Made by a program: the position numbers and the translations under genes. Under the pieces are notes generated by a model. The model saw nothing but the letters and a program-made list of their open reading frames with translations, searched no databases and had not been told where the DNA came from. From Planctomycetota bacterium (GTDB lineage Bacteria; Planctomycetota; UBA1135; UBA2386): a stretch of 18,837 bases of DNA. This document shows, piece by piece, positions 1 through 10,824 of this stretch (positions within the stretch are counted from its first letter, which is position 1; each line of letters opens with the position of its first letter). Location: the NCBI GenBank assembly GCA_020425885.1, contig JAGQRA010000390.1:1-18837 (forward strand), in the 5' to 3' direction.

Positions 1-633
1 AAGGGCTGCGACATCGGCTCGTTCGACATCTACCCGGTCACGCACGATCGCGAGGCGGTGACGGGCAAGCTCGAGTTCGTCGGCAACGGCGTGCGGCGCA
101 TGATCGAGTGGAGCGGCGGTCACAAGCCGATCTGGGCCTGCATCGAGACCGGCCACGTCGACAACGCCGCGGTCCGCCCCACCGCCGCACAGGTCCGACA
201 GGAGGTCTGGATGGCGATCACGTGCGGCGCCACGGGGATCGTCTACTTCGCCCACGAGTTCGCGCCGCAGTTCGTCGAGGCCGGCCTGCTGGCGCATCCG
301 GAGATCGCGGCCGCGGTCAAGGACGTCAACGCCGAGATCAGGAGCTTCGCCGAGGTGCTGAACGGCGAGACGCTGGCCGATACGGTCACGGTCCGATGCA
401 AACCCGAGGCCGACGTCGCCGTGCTCTGCAAGCGCGACGGCCGGGACCTGATCGTGTTCACGGCGTCGATGACGGGCGCAGCGGTCGAGGCGACGTTCAC
501 CGTGAAGAACGGGCGCGGTGCGGCGGCGGTAGCGGTGCTCGGCGAGGACCGCACGCGGCCGCTGAAGTCGGGCCGCTTCGACGACTCGTTCGCCGCCTAC
601 GCCGTGCACCACTACCGCATCGCCGCGCGGTAG
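1..633 (+). CDS. Glycoside-hydrolase-like protein, C-terminal part (5' end outside window)
   Basis: The reading frame is open from the first base of the window and ends at TAG 631-633, giving 210 residues of a longer protein; the first internal ATG-like start (GTG at 58) is not needed, because the frame is coding-like from base 1. Visible features are a segment reading IETGH, then RPTAAQVRQEVWMAI, then a GATGIVYFAHEF strand and an LAHPEI...VLNGE helix. This resembles the last strands of a TIM-barrel glycoside hydrolase such as the beta-galactosidase-like proteins common in planctomycetes. It is followed by a small beta-sandwich tail of about 80 residues with alternating hydrophobic strands. 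The catalytic residues cannot be assigned because the N-terminal part is missing. The gene is convergent with the beta-propeller gene, 12 bases away. That it is coding is near certain; the family call is moderate and based on remembered pattern similarity, so a non-catalytic relative is possible. Confidence 0.75.
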   Translation, partial: KGCDIGSFDIYPVTHDREAVTGKLEFVGNGVRRMIEWSGGHKPIWACIETGHVDNAAVRPTAAQVRQEVWMAITCGATGIVYFAHEFAPQFVEAGLLAHPEIAAAVKDVNAEIRSFAEVLNGETLADTVTVRCKPEADVAVLCKRDGRDLIVFTASMTGAAVEATFTVKNGRGAAAVAVLGEDRTRPLKSGRFDDSFAAYAVHHYRIAAR

Positions 634-645
634 CGGTGACGCGGC

Positions 646-3834
<3,189 letters not shown>

Positions 3835-3883
3835 GCTCGCAAGTGTGCAGCAAGGGCCGGCGGGCGTGCAATCATGCTGGCGC

Positions 3884-3907
3884 CGATCGTGACCGCGTCG
3901 ATCGTGA
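3884..3907. repeat. Short direct repeat, two 9-bp copies 15 bp apart
   Basis: The 9-mer CGATCGTGA occurs at 3884-3892 and again at 3899-3907, in the 108-base gap between two minus-strand genes, about 50-75 bases upstream of the beta-propeller start codon. Each copy contains the self-complementary CGATCG. It could be a regulator site or a chance repeat in GC-rich DNA. Confidence 0.4.
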
Positions 3908-3923
3908 TCGGGTGCGGGCCTTG

Positions 3924-3942
3924 ACCCGGCACGCCGCCGGGT
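3924..3942 (-). terminator. GC-rich hairpin directly after the 407-residue gene
   Basis: A perfect 7-bp stem (ACCCGGC at 3924-3930 with GCCGGGT at 3936-3942, loop of five bases) abuts the stop codon of the upstream gene. No T-tract follows on the minus strand, so intrinsic termination is doubtful; it may act as an mRNA 3' end stabiliser or only attenuate read-through into the beta-propeller gene. Confidence 0.35.
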
Positions 3943-5166
3943 TCAGCGCGCCCGCCGCACCGCCGCGCGCCGGACTGCCGGTTCGGCCGAAGTGAACACC
4001 GCCTCGTCGCCGTCGATCTCGATCTTGAGCGCCGCGTCACCGAGCGGGTCGGGCAGCTCCGGCACGGCGAGCCCGAGGTGGAACGCCACCGCCTGCTGCA
4101 GCTGCGACAGCGCCGCACGCGCCTTGCGCACGAGGAGCTCCGGCTCGCTGCTCACCGGCGCCATGAAGTGGCTGTATGGGCTCGCGCGTTCCGACGCGGC
4201 GACGAACTCGAGGGCGGCCTTGCGCGCCGGCCAGCTCGCCGCCGGCGACGCCCGCAGCTCCGCCAGTCGCAGCGCTTCGAGGCGCGCCACGACCCTCGAT
4301 TCGATGCAGGCCCTTGCCGAGAACGAGTGGCGCACGATCTCCCAGGGATCCCCGACCCCGATGTCCGAGAACGACAGGCTCGGTCGGTCTTCGACGAAGG
4401 CGATCAGCCCCACCAGGTCACACTCGAAGAAGCCGCGGGCCGGCACCGGCCGCTCGTCTTGCCCCTGCAGCGCGGCCAGCAACGACGCCAGCACCGGGCG
4501 CCCGCAACCGCGGAGCCAGTCGTCGCCGAGTTCCTCGACAAACTCCTGCAACGCCATGTAGCCGATCAGGCTCTCGACGCCGACGCCGGCGCTGCCGAGA
4601 TCCAGCGCCGCCGCCATGGCGTCGATCCACAGCTCGGTCGCCGCCACCGCATCACGCGACGACAGACCGCGCATCGTGACCCGCACCGCGAGCATGGCAT
4701 CCCGCATGTCGATCACGTCGATCATGTCGCCGTCCGCGCGGCCGAAGCGCGGTGTCTCCGGGCTGACATCGAGCATGCGGCGGGTGCCCCTGCGCACCTC
4801 GGCCACGATCGGCGCCACCGCAGCGATCAGCTCGTCGTCGATCGCCGCGTCCGTGCTCCGTTCGGTGGCCGCCGCCGCGCCGACCTGCGGCGCGTCCTCG
4901 GTGAGCGCGGCGATCCGGTCGCGCACCGAACGTGGCAACGCTGCGGCCAGCCGGGCGGCCTCGCGGTAGACCTCGTACGAACAACCCGGTCCGGGATCAC
5001 CCTGCAGCACCGGACAGCCATCGCCCTGCCATTGCCGCTGCCGTTCCTCTGCCCAGCGCACGGCCTGCCGCCACTCCGCTCCTCCGCTCTCGGAACCGAG
5101 GAGGCTCGCGAAGGCCATGGCCACGATCACGAGCACGACGACACACGACAGGAACCAGGACTTCAT
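3943..5166 (-). CDS. Hypothetical protein with N-terminal signal/anchor (407 aa)
   Basis: The start is ATG 5166-5164 (MKSWFLSCVVV) and the stop is TGA 3945-3943. Residues about 4-24 form one hydrophobic segment, without a lipobox cysteine, so the protein is probably anchored in the inner membrane or cleaved and exported. The rest is soluble and mainly alpha-helical, rich in Ala, Leu, Arg and Glu, with no enzyme motif I recognise. Near the C-terminus the sequence PDPLGDAALKIEIDGDEAVFTSA resembles the final strand-turn-strand seen in several planctomycete hypothetical proteins, and the protein ends in an Arg-rich tail. It sits divergently from the fucosidase gene, with about 120 bases between start codons, and upstream of the beta-propeller gene on the same strand. 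The frame is well supported by codon bias, but no function can be assigned. No obvious Shine-Dalgarno element precedes the ATG. Confidence 0.85.
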   Translation of the reverse strand: MKSWFLSCVVVLVIVAMAFASLLGSESGGAEWRQAVRWAEERQRQWQGDGCPVLQGDPGPGCSYEVYREAARLAAALPRSVRDRIAALTEDAPQVGAAAATERSTDAAIDDELIAAVAPIVAEVRRGTRRMLDVSPETPRFGRADGDMIDVIDMRDAMLAVRVTMRGLSSRDAVAATELWIDAMAAALDLGSAGVGVESLIGYMALQEFVEELGDDWLRGCGRPVLASLLAALQGQDERPVPARGFFECDLVGLIAFVEDRPSLSFSDIGVGDPWEIVRHSFSARACIESRVVARLEALRLAELRASPAASWPARKAALEFVAASERASPYSHFMAPVSSEPELLVRKARAALSQLQQAVAFHLGLAVPELPDPLGDAALKIEIDGDEAVFTSAEPAVRRAAVRRAR

Positions 5167-5287
5167 GGCGCGGCATTGGACGCGGTCGGCCCCGAGATCT
5201 TACATCGGGAATGACGCGGCCAATCGGTCACCGGCCCCGGTATCGCGGCTTTGATTGCCGCCCCGACACGGTAGCGTTCGCGCCATC
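5167..5287. promoter_or_regulatory. Divergent intergenic region, presumed promoter region for two genes
   Basis: This is the only divergent start region in the window, so promoters for both the 407-residue gene and the fucosidase must lie here or inside the genes. On the minus strand, TAAGAT (5202-5197) resembles a -10 box about 30 bases upstream of the ATG, with only a poor TTGGCC -35 at 15 bases. On the plus strand I see no convincing pair. Specific boxes are weak guesses; the region assignment follows from gene orientation. Confidence 0.4.
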
Positions 5288-7336
5288 ATGCGAATCGCCG
5301 CCCCCGCCATCCTCGGCCTGCTGGCCGCCTGTTCGGCCTCGACCACCGTAGCGACGACGGCCACGCCGCAATCGCCGCCGACCAGCCAGGACGAGCGCAT
5401 GGCGTGGTGGCGGCAGGCGCGCTTCGGCATGTTCATCCACTGGGGGCTCTACGCGATCCCGGCCGGCGAATGGCAGGGCAAGAAGGGCTACGGCGAGTGG
5501 ATCCGCCACTCGGCGCAGATCCCGATCGATACCTACGCGCAGTTCCAGCCGCAGTGGAACCCGGTCCATTTCGACGCCGACGCCTGGGCCGAGATGGCGG
5601 CCGCGGCCGGCATGAAGTACCTGGTCATCACCAGCAAGCACCACGACGGCTTCTGCCTCTGGGACAGCGCGCTCACCGACTGGGACATCGGCAACACCCC
5701 CGGAGGCCGCGACATCCTCGCCGAGCTGTCGGCTGCCTGCCGCCGCCACGGCGTCGTGTTCGGCACCTACCACTCGATCATGGACTGGCATCACGACGAC
5801 TACCTGCCGCGGCGTCCATGGGAGACCGCGACCCGCAGCGCCGCGGGCGCGGACTTCGACCGCTTCGAGAGCTACCTGCACGGCCAGGTCACCGAGCTGG
5901 TCACCAACTACCACCCGGCGGTGATGTGGTTCGACGGCGAATGGGAGTCGACCTGGAACCACGACCGTGGCGTCCGCCTGTTCGACCTGTGCCGCACGCT
6001 CGCGCCGGCGATGCTGGTCAACAACCGGGTCGACGTGCACCGCGGCGGCATGGGCGGTTTCTCGGCGAGCGACGAGGCGCGCGGCGACTTCGCCACACCC
6101 GAGCAGGAGATCCCGGCCATGGGCATCCCCGGCGTCGACTGGGAATCGTGCATGACGATGAACAGCCACTGGGGTTGGAACAAGACCGACCCGCAGTGGA
6201 AGTCGACCGCGACCCTGCTGCGCAACCTGATCGACATCGCCAGCAAGGGCGGCAACTACCTGCTCAACGTCGGCCCCCGGGCCGACGGCACGTTCCCCGA
6301 GGAGGCGGTGACGCGCCTGCGTGAGATCGGCGAGTGGATGGACCGCTACGGCGAGTCGATCCACGGCACGACGGCCAGCGTGTTCGACAACCTCGACTTC
6401 GGCCGCTGCACGGTGCGTGCCGGCGACGGCGCCTCGACGCTCTACCTGCACGTCTTCGACCGGCCCGCCGACGGCGTGCTGGTGCTGCCCGGACTCGGCA
6501 ACGCGGTGACCGGCGCGCGCCGGCTCGGCGCCGACACGCCGCTCGCGTTCGAACGTCGCGACACCGACCTGCTGGTGCAGCTGCCGGCGACCGACCTCGA
6601 TCCGATCTCGACCGTCGTCGCCATCGAACTCGAAGGCCGGCCGATCGTCTATCGCACGCCGCGGATCGAAGCCGGCTGGCACGAGTTCGTGACCTCGATG
6701 AGCGTCATGATCGACGCCGGCACCGGCCTCACTGCGCGCTACACCCTCGACGGCAGCGAGCCGGTGGCGACCTCGGCGATCGCGAACTCGCCGATCCCGC
6801 TGCGCGAGACCTGCACCGTGCGCGCCCGCACCTTCCACGACGGCCGCGGCGTCAGCGCCATCGCCGAGCGCCACTTCACCAAGGTCGAACCGGCGCCGCC
6901 GGTCGAGCCGGTGACCCGAGGTGCCGGGCTCGATGTCGCCAGGCAGGCCGTCGATTGGGATTCGATCCCCGACAGCGCCCGCGACCTCGTCGCCGGGAGC
7001 CTGGGCACGGCCGCGACCGTCAGCTGCGGCGACAAGCCCGGCGAACACGTCGCGCTGCGCTTCTCGGGCTTCCTCGATGTGCCCGAGACCGAACTCTACC
7101 GCTTCGCGCTGGCCAGCGACGACGGCAGCAAGCTCTGGATCGACGGCGCGGTCGTCGTCGACAACGACGGTCTGCACGGCACGATCGAGAAGCAGGGCGC
7201 AACCGCGCTGGCCGCGGGTCTGCACCCGATCACCGTGGTCTGGTTCAACAAGACCGGCGGCGCCGAGCTGAAGCTGCGTTGGGCCCGACCCGGCGAGCCG
7301 TTCGTCGAGGTGCCGGCCGAAGTGCTGCGCCGCTGA
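5288..7336 (+). CDS. Alpha-L-fucosidase GH29, lipoprotein, with chitobiase-like and PA14 modules
   Basis: The protein hydrolyses terminal alpha-L-fucose from glycans and is 682 residues long from ATG 5288. This start is preferred over an upstream TTG at 5255, because it places a lipoprotein signal (MRIAAPAILGLLAAC, lipobox LAAC, Cys15) at the N-terminus. Anchoring in the periplasm or on the outer surface follows. The GH29 catalytic domain spans about 35-370. It includes FIHWG (49-53), KHHDGF (117-122), the nucleophile motif VMWFDGEW with Asp216 as predicted nucleophile, WESCMTMN, and GGNYLLNVGP (321-330). A short domain at about 459-530 (RYTLDGSEP) matches chitobiase/beta-hexosaminidase C-terminal modules. 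A PA14 domain at about 548-682 (ASDDGSKLWIDG, VWFNKTGGAELKL) probably binds carbohydrate. The acid/base residue is not assigned, as it varies between GH29 subfamilies. Neighbouring exported proteins fit polysaccharide degradation, but the gene is monocistronic here. Confidence 0.95.
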   Translation: MRIAAPAILGLLAACSASTTVATTATPQSPPTSQDERMAWWRQARFGMFIHWGLYAIPAGEWQGKKGYGEWIRHSAQIPIDTYAQFQPQWNPVHFDADAWAEMAAAAGMKYLVITSKHHDGFCLWDSALTDWDIGNTPGGRDILAELSAACRRHGVVFGTYHSIMDWHHDDYLPRRPWETATRSAAGADFDRFESYLHGQVTELVTNYHPAVMWFDGEWESTWNHDRGVRLFDLCRTLAPAMLVNNRVDVHRGGMGGFSASDEARGDFATPEQEIPAMGIPGVDWESCMTMNSHWGWNKTDPQWKSTATLLRNLIDIASKGGNYLLNVGPRADGTFPEEAVTRLREIGEWMDRYGESIHGTTASVFDNLDFGRCTVRAGDGASTLYLHVFDRPADGVLVLPGLGNAVTGARRLGADTPLAFERRDTDLLVQLPATDLDPISTVVAIELEGRPIVYRTPRIEAGWHEFVTSMSVMIDAGTGLTARYTLDGSEPVATSAIANSPIPLRETCTVRARTFHDGRGVSAIAERHFTKVEPAPPVEPVTRGAGLDVARQAVDWDSIPDSARDLVAGSLGTAATVSCGDKPGEHVALRFSGFLDVPETELYRFALASDDGSKLWIDGAVVVDNDGLHGTIEKQGATALAAGLHPITVVWFNKTGGAELKLRWARPGEPFVEVPAEVLRR

Positions 7337-7368
7337 GTTTGCTCCACGAGTCTGCGCCGGCCTCGCGG

Positions 7369-7394
7369 TCGTGGTGGCTCCCGGGGCGCCACGA
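7369..7394. terminator. Possible bidirectional terminator between convergent genes
   Basis: In the 68-base gap between the convergent fucosidase and small lipoprotein genes, TCGTGG (7369-7374) can pair with CCACGA (7389-7394). A second CCACGAG at 7344-7350 could pair with the same TCGTGG, giving two alternative hairpins. There is no T-tract on either side, so this is weak; location is the main support. Confidence 0.25.
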
Positions 7395-7404
7395 GGCAAG
7401 TGAC

Positions 7405-7977
7405 CTATCTGTTTCTATTCGCCTCGATCACGCGAGCGATCAGCGGGGTCAGGTCGACCTCTCTCACGATCTGCCGCTGCCACGTGACGTTGCCCTTCCA
7501 GTCGAACAGCACCACCCACTCCCCGGTTCCGCGGGCCCCGAGTCGAGACTCGTCGAGCACCACCTGATCTTGCATCGTGGTTCTGCAGTGGGCCCGCCGG
7601 ACTTCGAGGGCGGGACTGAGAGTACTCGACTCGATCAGGGCGAGGCGACTGAGCGTCTCACGCGCGTAGATCGAGTCGCCGAAGACGACCCCCTTCGCAT
7701 GGCCACTCTCGCCGAGGAACGCCGCCAACGCGGCCCGCCCATCCGGGTTGTTCTCGACCAGCAGCGCCGCCGTTGGATACCTGAAGTTCTCAGCGACGAT
7801 CCAACCTGCACGATGTCTGGGCGGTGAAGCTGGAGGGGCTTCGCTGACGACCTCCACCGGCGGATGCGCACAGCCCGGGACCGCGGCAACGAGTGCGGCG
7901 GCGAAGACCACGGCGACGCGGCGCGCGAAGACGGCCCGCGAAGAAGGTGTAAGCCAAGGACGGTACGCAGATGTCAT
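7405..7977 (-). CDS. Putative small lipoprotein of unknown function, possibly thioredoxin-fold (190 aa)
   Basis: The start is ATG 7977-7975, with GGAG about ten bases upstream, and the stop is TAG 7407-7405. Residues about 15-36 form a signal with arginines followed by AALVAAVPGC; the VPGC is an imperfect lipobox, so lipidation at Cys36 is plausible but not certain. The mature part alternates hydrophobic strands and helices (TAALLVENNPDGRAALAAFLG, KGVVFGD) and ends in WVVLFDWKGNVTWQRQIV plus a helix. This looks like the last strands of a thioredoxin-like fold, although there is no CxxC motif, so redox chemistry is not expected. The fold suggestion is weak. The gene's base composition appears somewhat less GC-rich than its neighbours. 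It lies 147 bases downstream of the large MoxR/vWA operon on the same strand and may have its own promoter. Confidence 0.75.
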   Translation of the reverse strand: MTSAYRPWLTPSSRAVFARRVAVVFAAALVAAVPGCAHPPVEVVSEAPPASPPRHRAGWIVAENFRYPTAALLVENNPDGRAALAAFLGESGHAKGVVFGDSIYARETLSRLALIESSTLSPALEVRRAHCRTTMQDQVVLDESRLGARGTGEWVVLFDWKGNVTWQRQIVREVDLTPLIARVIEANRNR

Positions 7978-8124
7978 GGCAAGGGCTCCGTCGCCGTCAG
8001 CATGCTGGCGGAGATCAATGGCACTCGGGCAGGGGGGGTCGCTCTGCCGGTGGTGCAGCCATCACTTCGAGCCGGGGCCACGGCCGTCCGTAAGGTGCCT
8101 CTTCCAAGGAGTGCCAACCTCGTG
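7978..8124. other. Intergenic gap between the vWA operon and the small lipoprotein gene
   Basis: These 147 bases hold no ORF I can support. On the minus strand they include a perfect 10-bp palindrome CAGCATGCTG (7998-8007) about 21-30 bases upstream of the lipoprotein ATG, which could be an operator, and imperfect repeats of GGCAC near 8090-8120 just after the operon's last stop. No clear -35/-10 pair or T-tract terminator is visible. Confidence 0.4.
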
Positions 8125-10824
8125 CTACCGCCGCGTGCGACGCCGGCTCGCCCGCTCGAGCGCGTCGAGCACGCCGGCCTGCTTCGCCTCGGGCGCCGGT
8201 GGCGGCACCGCCTTCGCCTCGACCTTCTGCCGCGGCTTCGGCGCCCGGACCTCGGCCGGTTCGCCCGCGGTCCCGACCTTGGCCCGCCACATGGGCAGCT
8301 CGATGCCGAAGCGACGCACGACGATCTCGGCGAAGAACAGGATCAGCGCCGCGATCGCGCACCACAGCGTGAGGTCGCGCCGCCCCGTGCTCGCCCGCGA
8401 ACCGGCCATGACCTGATCGGCCGACGGCATCAGCCGGCCGCCGGTCAGCAGCGCCAGCTTGCGCAGCGTGCGTTCGCCGCCGCGCGGATCAGGCTGCGGC
8501 GCGAAGTCGTTCGAGTACGGCAGTGACTGCGGAGGCACCCGCACCGTCACGCCGGCGATCTGCAGCGCGGCGCGGTAGACGCCTTCGGCGGCGAGCGGCA
8601 CCCGCGCCAAGAGCCGCGCCTCGGTCAGGCGTTCGAAGACGAGTTCCTCGGTGTGGCCGGTCGGCGTGGTCAGCACGCCGCGGGCCTCGTCGAGGACGCT
8701 GGCGAGTTCGCGTTCGACCTCGATCGAGATCAGGCCGAGGTCAGCCTCGCGATGGGCCTCGACGTGCACGCCCGGCGTCTGCCCGCCACCCAACCAGCGC
8801 ACCAGGGTGCCGAAGAAGTCGGCGTAGCGATCCCAGGTCATCAGGCCGCCCGAGTACTGGCCGTCGACCTCGCCGAGGAACGCCGCCGCCCGGCCGAGGC
8901 CGATCTGCCAATGGCTCAGCATCGGCGCCTCGTGCTCGTCGCGGGTCAGCAGATCGATCTCGGCCCGCGGCCGCGGCCAGGCCAGCGAGTATCCAGAGAC
9001 CTGCGGGAACCCGGTCGGCATCTCGCCGATCGCGGACAGCGCCGGCCGCACCTCGACCTCGGTCGGCTCCTCGACCATCGCCGACCGCGCCACCTGGATC
9101 GTCTCCTGCGCGAACACGCGCGGCAGGTCGGCGGCATCGCTGACGAACTGACAGCGGCCATTGCCGAGCTCGGCGATCCGCTCGAGCAGCGCGCCGTCGC
9201 TGTCGGTGGCCGCGCCGAGACCGATGACCGACACCGTCACCCCGGCCTTGACGAGTTCGGGCACGAAGGTCTCGTAGTCCTCCGGCTGCTCGGAGTCGGC
9301 GGCATCGGCGAACAGCACGATGTGACGGTTCTGCTGCGCCGCCGTGGCCAGCTGGCGGGCGCACTCGTGCAGCGCCTCGCCGATGTAGATGCCGCCGCCC
9401 ATCGACTCGATGCTGCGCACCTGCTCGCTGACCGCGGCCTTGTCGGTCAGCGGCTGCATCTCGACCACGACGTGCGGCGCCGAGTCGACGGCGATGACCG
9501 CGACCGAGTCCATCGCCGACAGCAGTTCGACGGCGGTCGCGGCGCCACGATCGGCGAGCTGCATCTTGCTCTCGCCGCCGTCGGTGGTGGCCGACATCGA
9601 ACCCGAGCGATCGAGCGCGATCGCCATCGCCAGGCCGAAGCGGCGCTGCTCCTCGCGCATCTCCATCGTCACCGGCAGCACGTCCTCGACCGCCGTCTTG
9701 TGGTAGCCGCCGACGCCGAAGCTGGCGTTGCCGCCGGTCATCAACAGCCCGCCGCCGAGGTCGCGGACCCAGCTGGCGAGCACCGGCAGCGAGCCGTGCG
9801 GCAGATCGCCGGCCGCCACGTCCTCGAGTACGACGCAGCGCACGGCGTCGAGCGCATCGAGCGACAGCGGCGCGCCGAGCGGCGCGCTGGTCCGGACCTC
9901 GAGACCGAGCGCGCGCAGCGAACGCGTCAGCCGATCCTCGCGGCCGCCCGGCGTGATGACGAGGACCCGAGCCGGGGCGATGCCGCGCACGACGGCCAGG
10001 CCGCGATCGTTCTGCGGCACCGGGTCGCCGTCGCGTTCGACCTCGACCGCGAACGTGTTGAGGCCGGCCTCGGTGGGCGCGCGCCGGAACTGCATGACGT
10101 TGCGGCCGGCCACCAGCTCGATATCGCCTTCGCGCGCGACCTCGCCGTCGACGAGCAGGCGATAGTGGGCCGGCCCGGCGTCGCCCGCGGTGACGACCGC
10201 CGACAGCACGAACGGCTCGCCGACCGCGACCGCGGCGGGCGCCATGACGTCGGCGATGGCGACGTCGCGGCGGGGTTCGCGGGCGAGCAACACGGCGTCG
10301 ACGCGCACGCCCTGCCGCAGCGCGGCGCGGGCCGCGGCCTGCAGATCGCCGCCGGTGTGTTCGCCGTCGGAGACGACCAGCAGCGAACCGCGCCGTCCCG
10401 GACCGACGAGCGACAGCCCGGCCGTGACGGCGGCCGCGAGGTCGCTGCCGTCGACGTCGATCTCGCGCGCGAACTGCGGCCAATGGAACGGCGCCATCGG
10501 CACCAGATCGACGGCCGGCTTGCGACCGAAGGTGACGACGCCGAGCCGATCGCCGGGCTGCATGCGGGCGGCGAGCTGGTCGGCGAGTTCGATGGCCTGG
10601 CCGGTGGCCTGCGGCGGCATCGAGCGCGAACGATCGAGCACGACGACGACGTCGCGGCCGTCCTCGGCGCCGGCGACCCAGGGCTGGGCGAGCAGCGCGC
10701 AGACCGCGATCAGGAACAGGACCCGACACAGCCCCGTCAACGGTCGCGGCCACAGCCTGGCGCGCAGCACCAGCACCGCCAGCGGCAGCAGCATCCAGGC
10801 CTCGACGACGGCGAAACGGATCAA
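8125..10824 (-). CDS. Membrane protein with two vWA domains flanking a GATase1-like domain
   Basis: This protein has 899 residues from TTG 10824-10822. That start is chosen because it forms a TTGA overlap with the upstream stop and has GGGAGG five bases before it; a GTG at 10848 would add eight residues. Two N-terminal membrane segments (about 10-22 and 32-48) are followed by a first vWA domain with MIDAS DRSRS starting at Asp64 and SDGEHTGGD near 152. A beta-sandwich comes next, then a GATase1-like Rossmann domain (about 284-387, TGGNASFGVGGY) with no cysteine at the nucleophile elbow. A second vWA domain has DRSGS starting at Asp405. A further beta domain leads to one C-terminal membrane helix (about 818-837) and a Pro/Lys/Arg-rich cytoplasmic tail. 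The vWA domains should be periplasmic, binding metal-dependent partners. It is the last gene of the operon. Function is unknown; MoxR-linked families of this architecture are uncharacterised to my knowledge. Confidence 0.92.
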   Translation of the reverse strand: MIRFAVVEAWMLLPLAVLVLRARLWPRPLTGLCRVLFLIAVCALLAQPWVAGAEDGRDVVVVLDRSRSMPPQATGQAIELADQLAARMQPGDRLGVVTFGRKPAVDLVPMAPFHWPQFAREIDVDGSDLAAAVTAGLSLVGPGRRGSLLVVSDGEHTGGDLQAAARAALRQGVRVDAVLLAREPRRDVAIADVMAPAAVAVGEPFVLSAVVTAGDAGPAHYRLLVDGEVAREGDIELVAGRNVMQFRRAPTEAGLNTFAVEVERDGDPVPQNDRGLAVVRGIAPARVLVITPGGREDRLTRSLRALGLEVRTSAPLGAPLSLDALDAVRCVVLEDVAAGDLPHGSLPVLASWVRDLGGGLLMTGGNASFGVGGYHKTAVEDVLPVTMEMREEQRRFGLAMAIALDRSGSMSATTDGGESKMQLADRGAATAVELLSAMDSVAVIAVDSAPHVVVEMQPLTDKAAVSEQVRSIESMGGGIYIGEALHECARQLATAAQQNRHIVLFADAADSEQPEDYETFVPELVKAGVTVSVIGLGAATDSDGALLERIAELGNGRCQFVSDAADLPRVFAQETIQVARSAMVEEPTEVEVRPALSAIGEMPTGFPQVSGYSLAWPRPRAEIDLLTRDEHEAPMLSHWQIGLGRAAAFLGEVDGQYSGGLMTWDRYADFFGTLVRWLGGGQTPGVHVEAHREADLGLISIEVERELASVLDEARGVLTTPTGHTEELVFERLTEARLLARVPLAAEGVYRAALQIAGVTVRVPPQSLPYSNDFAPQPDPRGGERTLRKLALLTGGRLMPSADQVMAGSRASTGRRDLTLWCAIAALILFFAEIVVRRFGIELPMWRAKVGTAGEPAEVRAPKPRQKVEAKAVPPPAPEAKQAGVLDALERASRRRTRR

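Noticed and set aside
622..645. Hairpin GCCGCG / CGCGGC between the convergent stops of the first two genes
   Set aside because: Six-base arms with a 12-base loop are expected by chance in such GC-rich DNA, and there is no T-tract.
5228..7399. 723-residue minus-strand ORF opposite the fucosidase
   Set aside because: It is codon-register antisense of a clear GH29 gene; its Arg/Ala/Val/Asp-rich, motif-free sequence is what high-GC3 DNA gives on the opposite strand.
8098..8124. Sigma-54-like promoter (minus-strand TGGCAC followed by N5)
   Set aside because: The -24 half TGGCAC is present, but the -12 GC at the required 10-base distance is absent (GGAAG instead), and it lies just after a stop codon.
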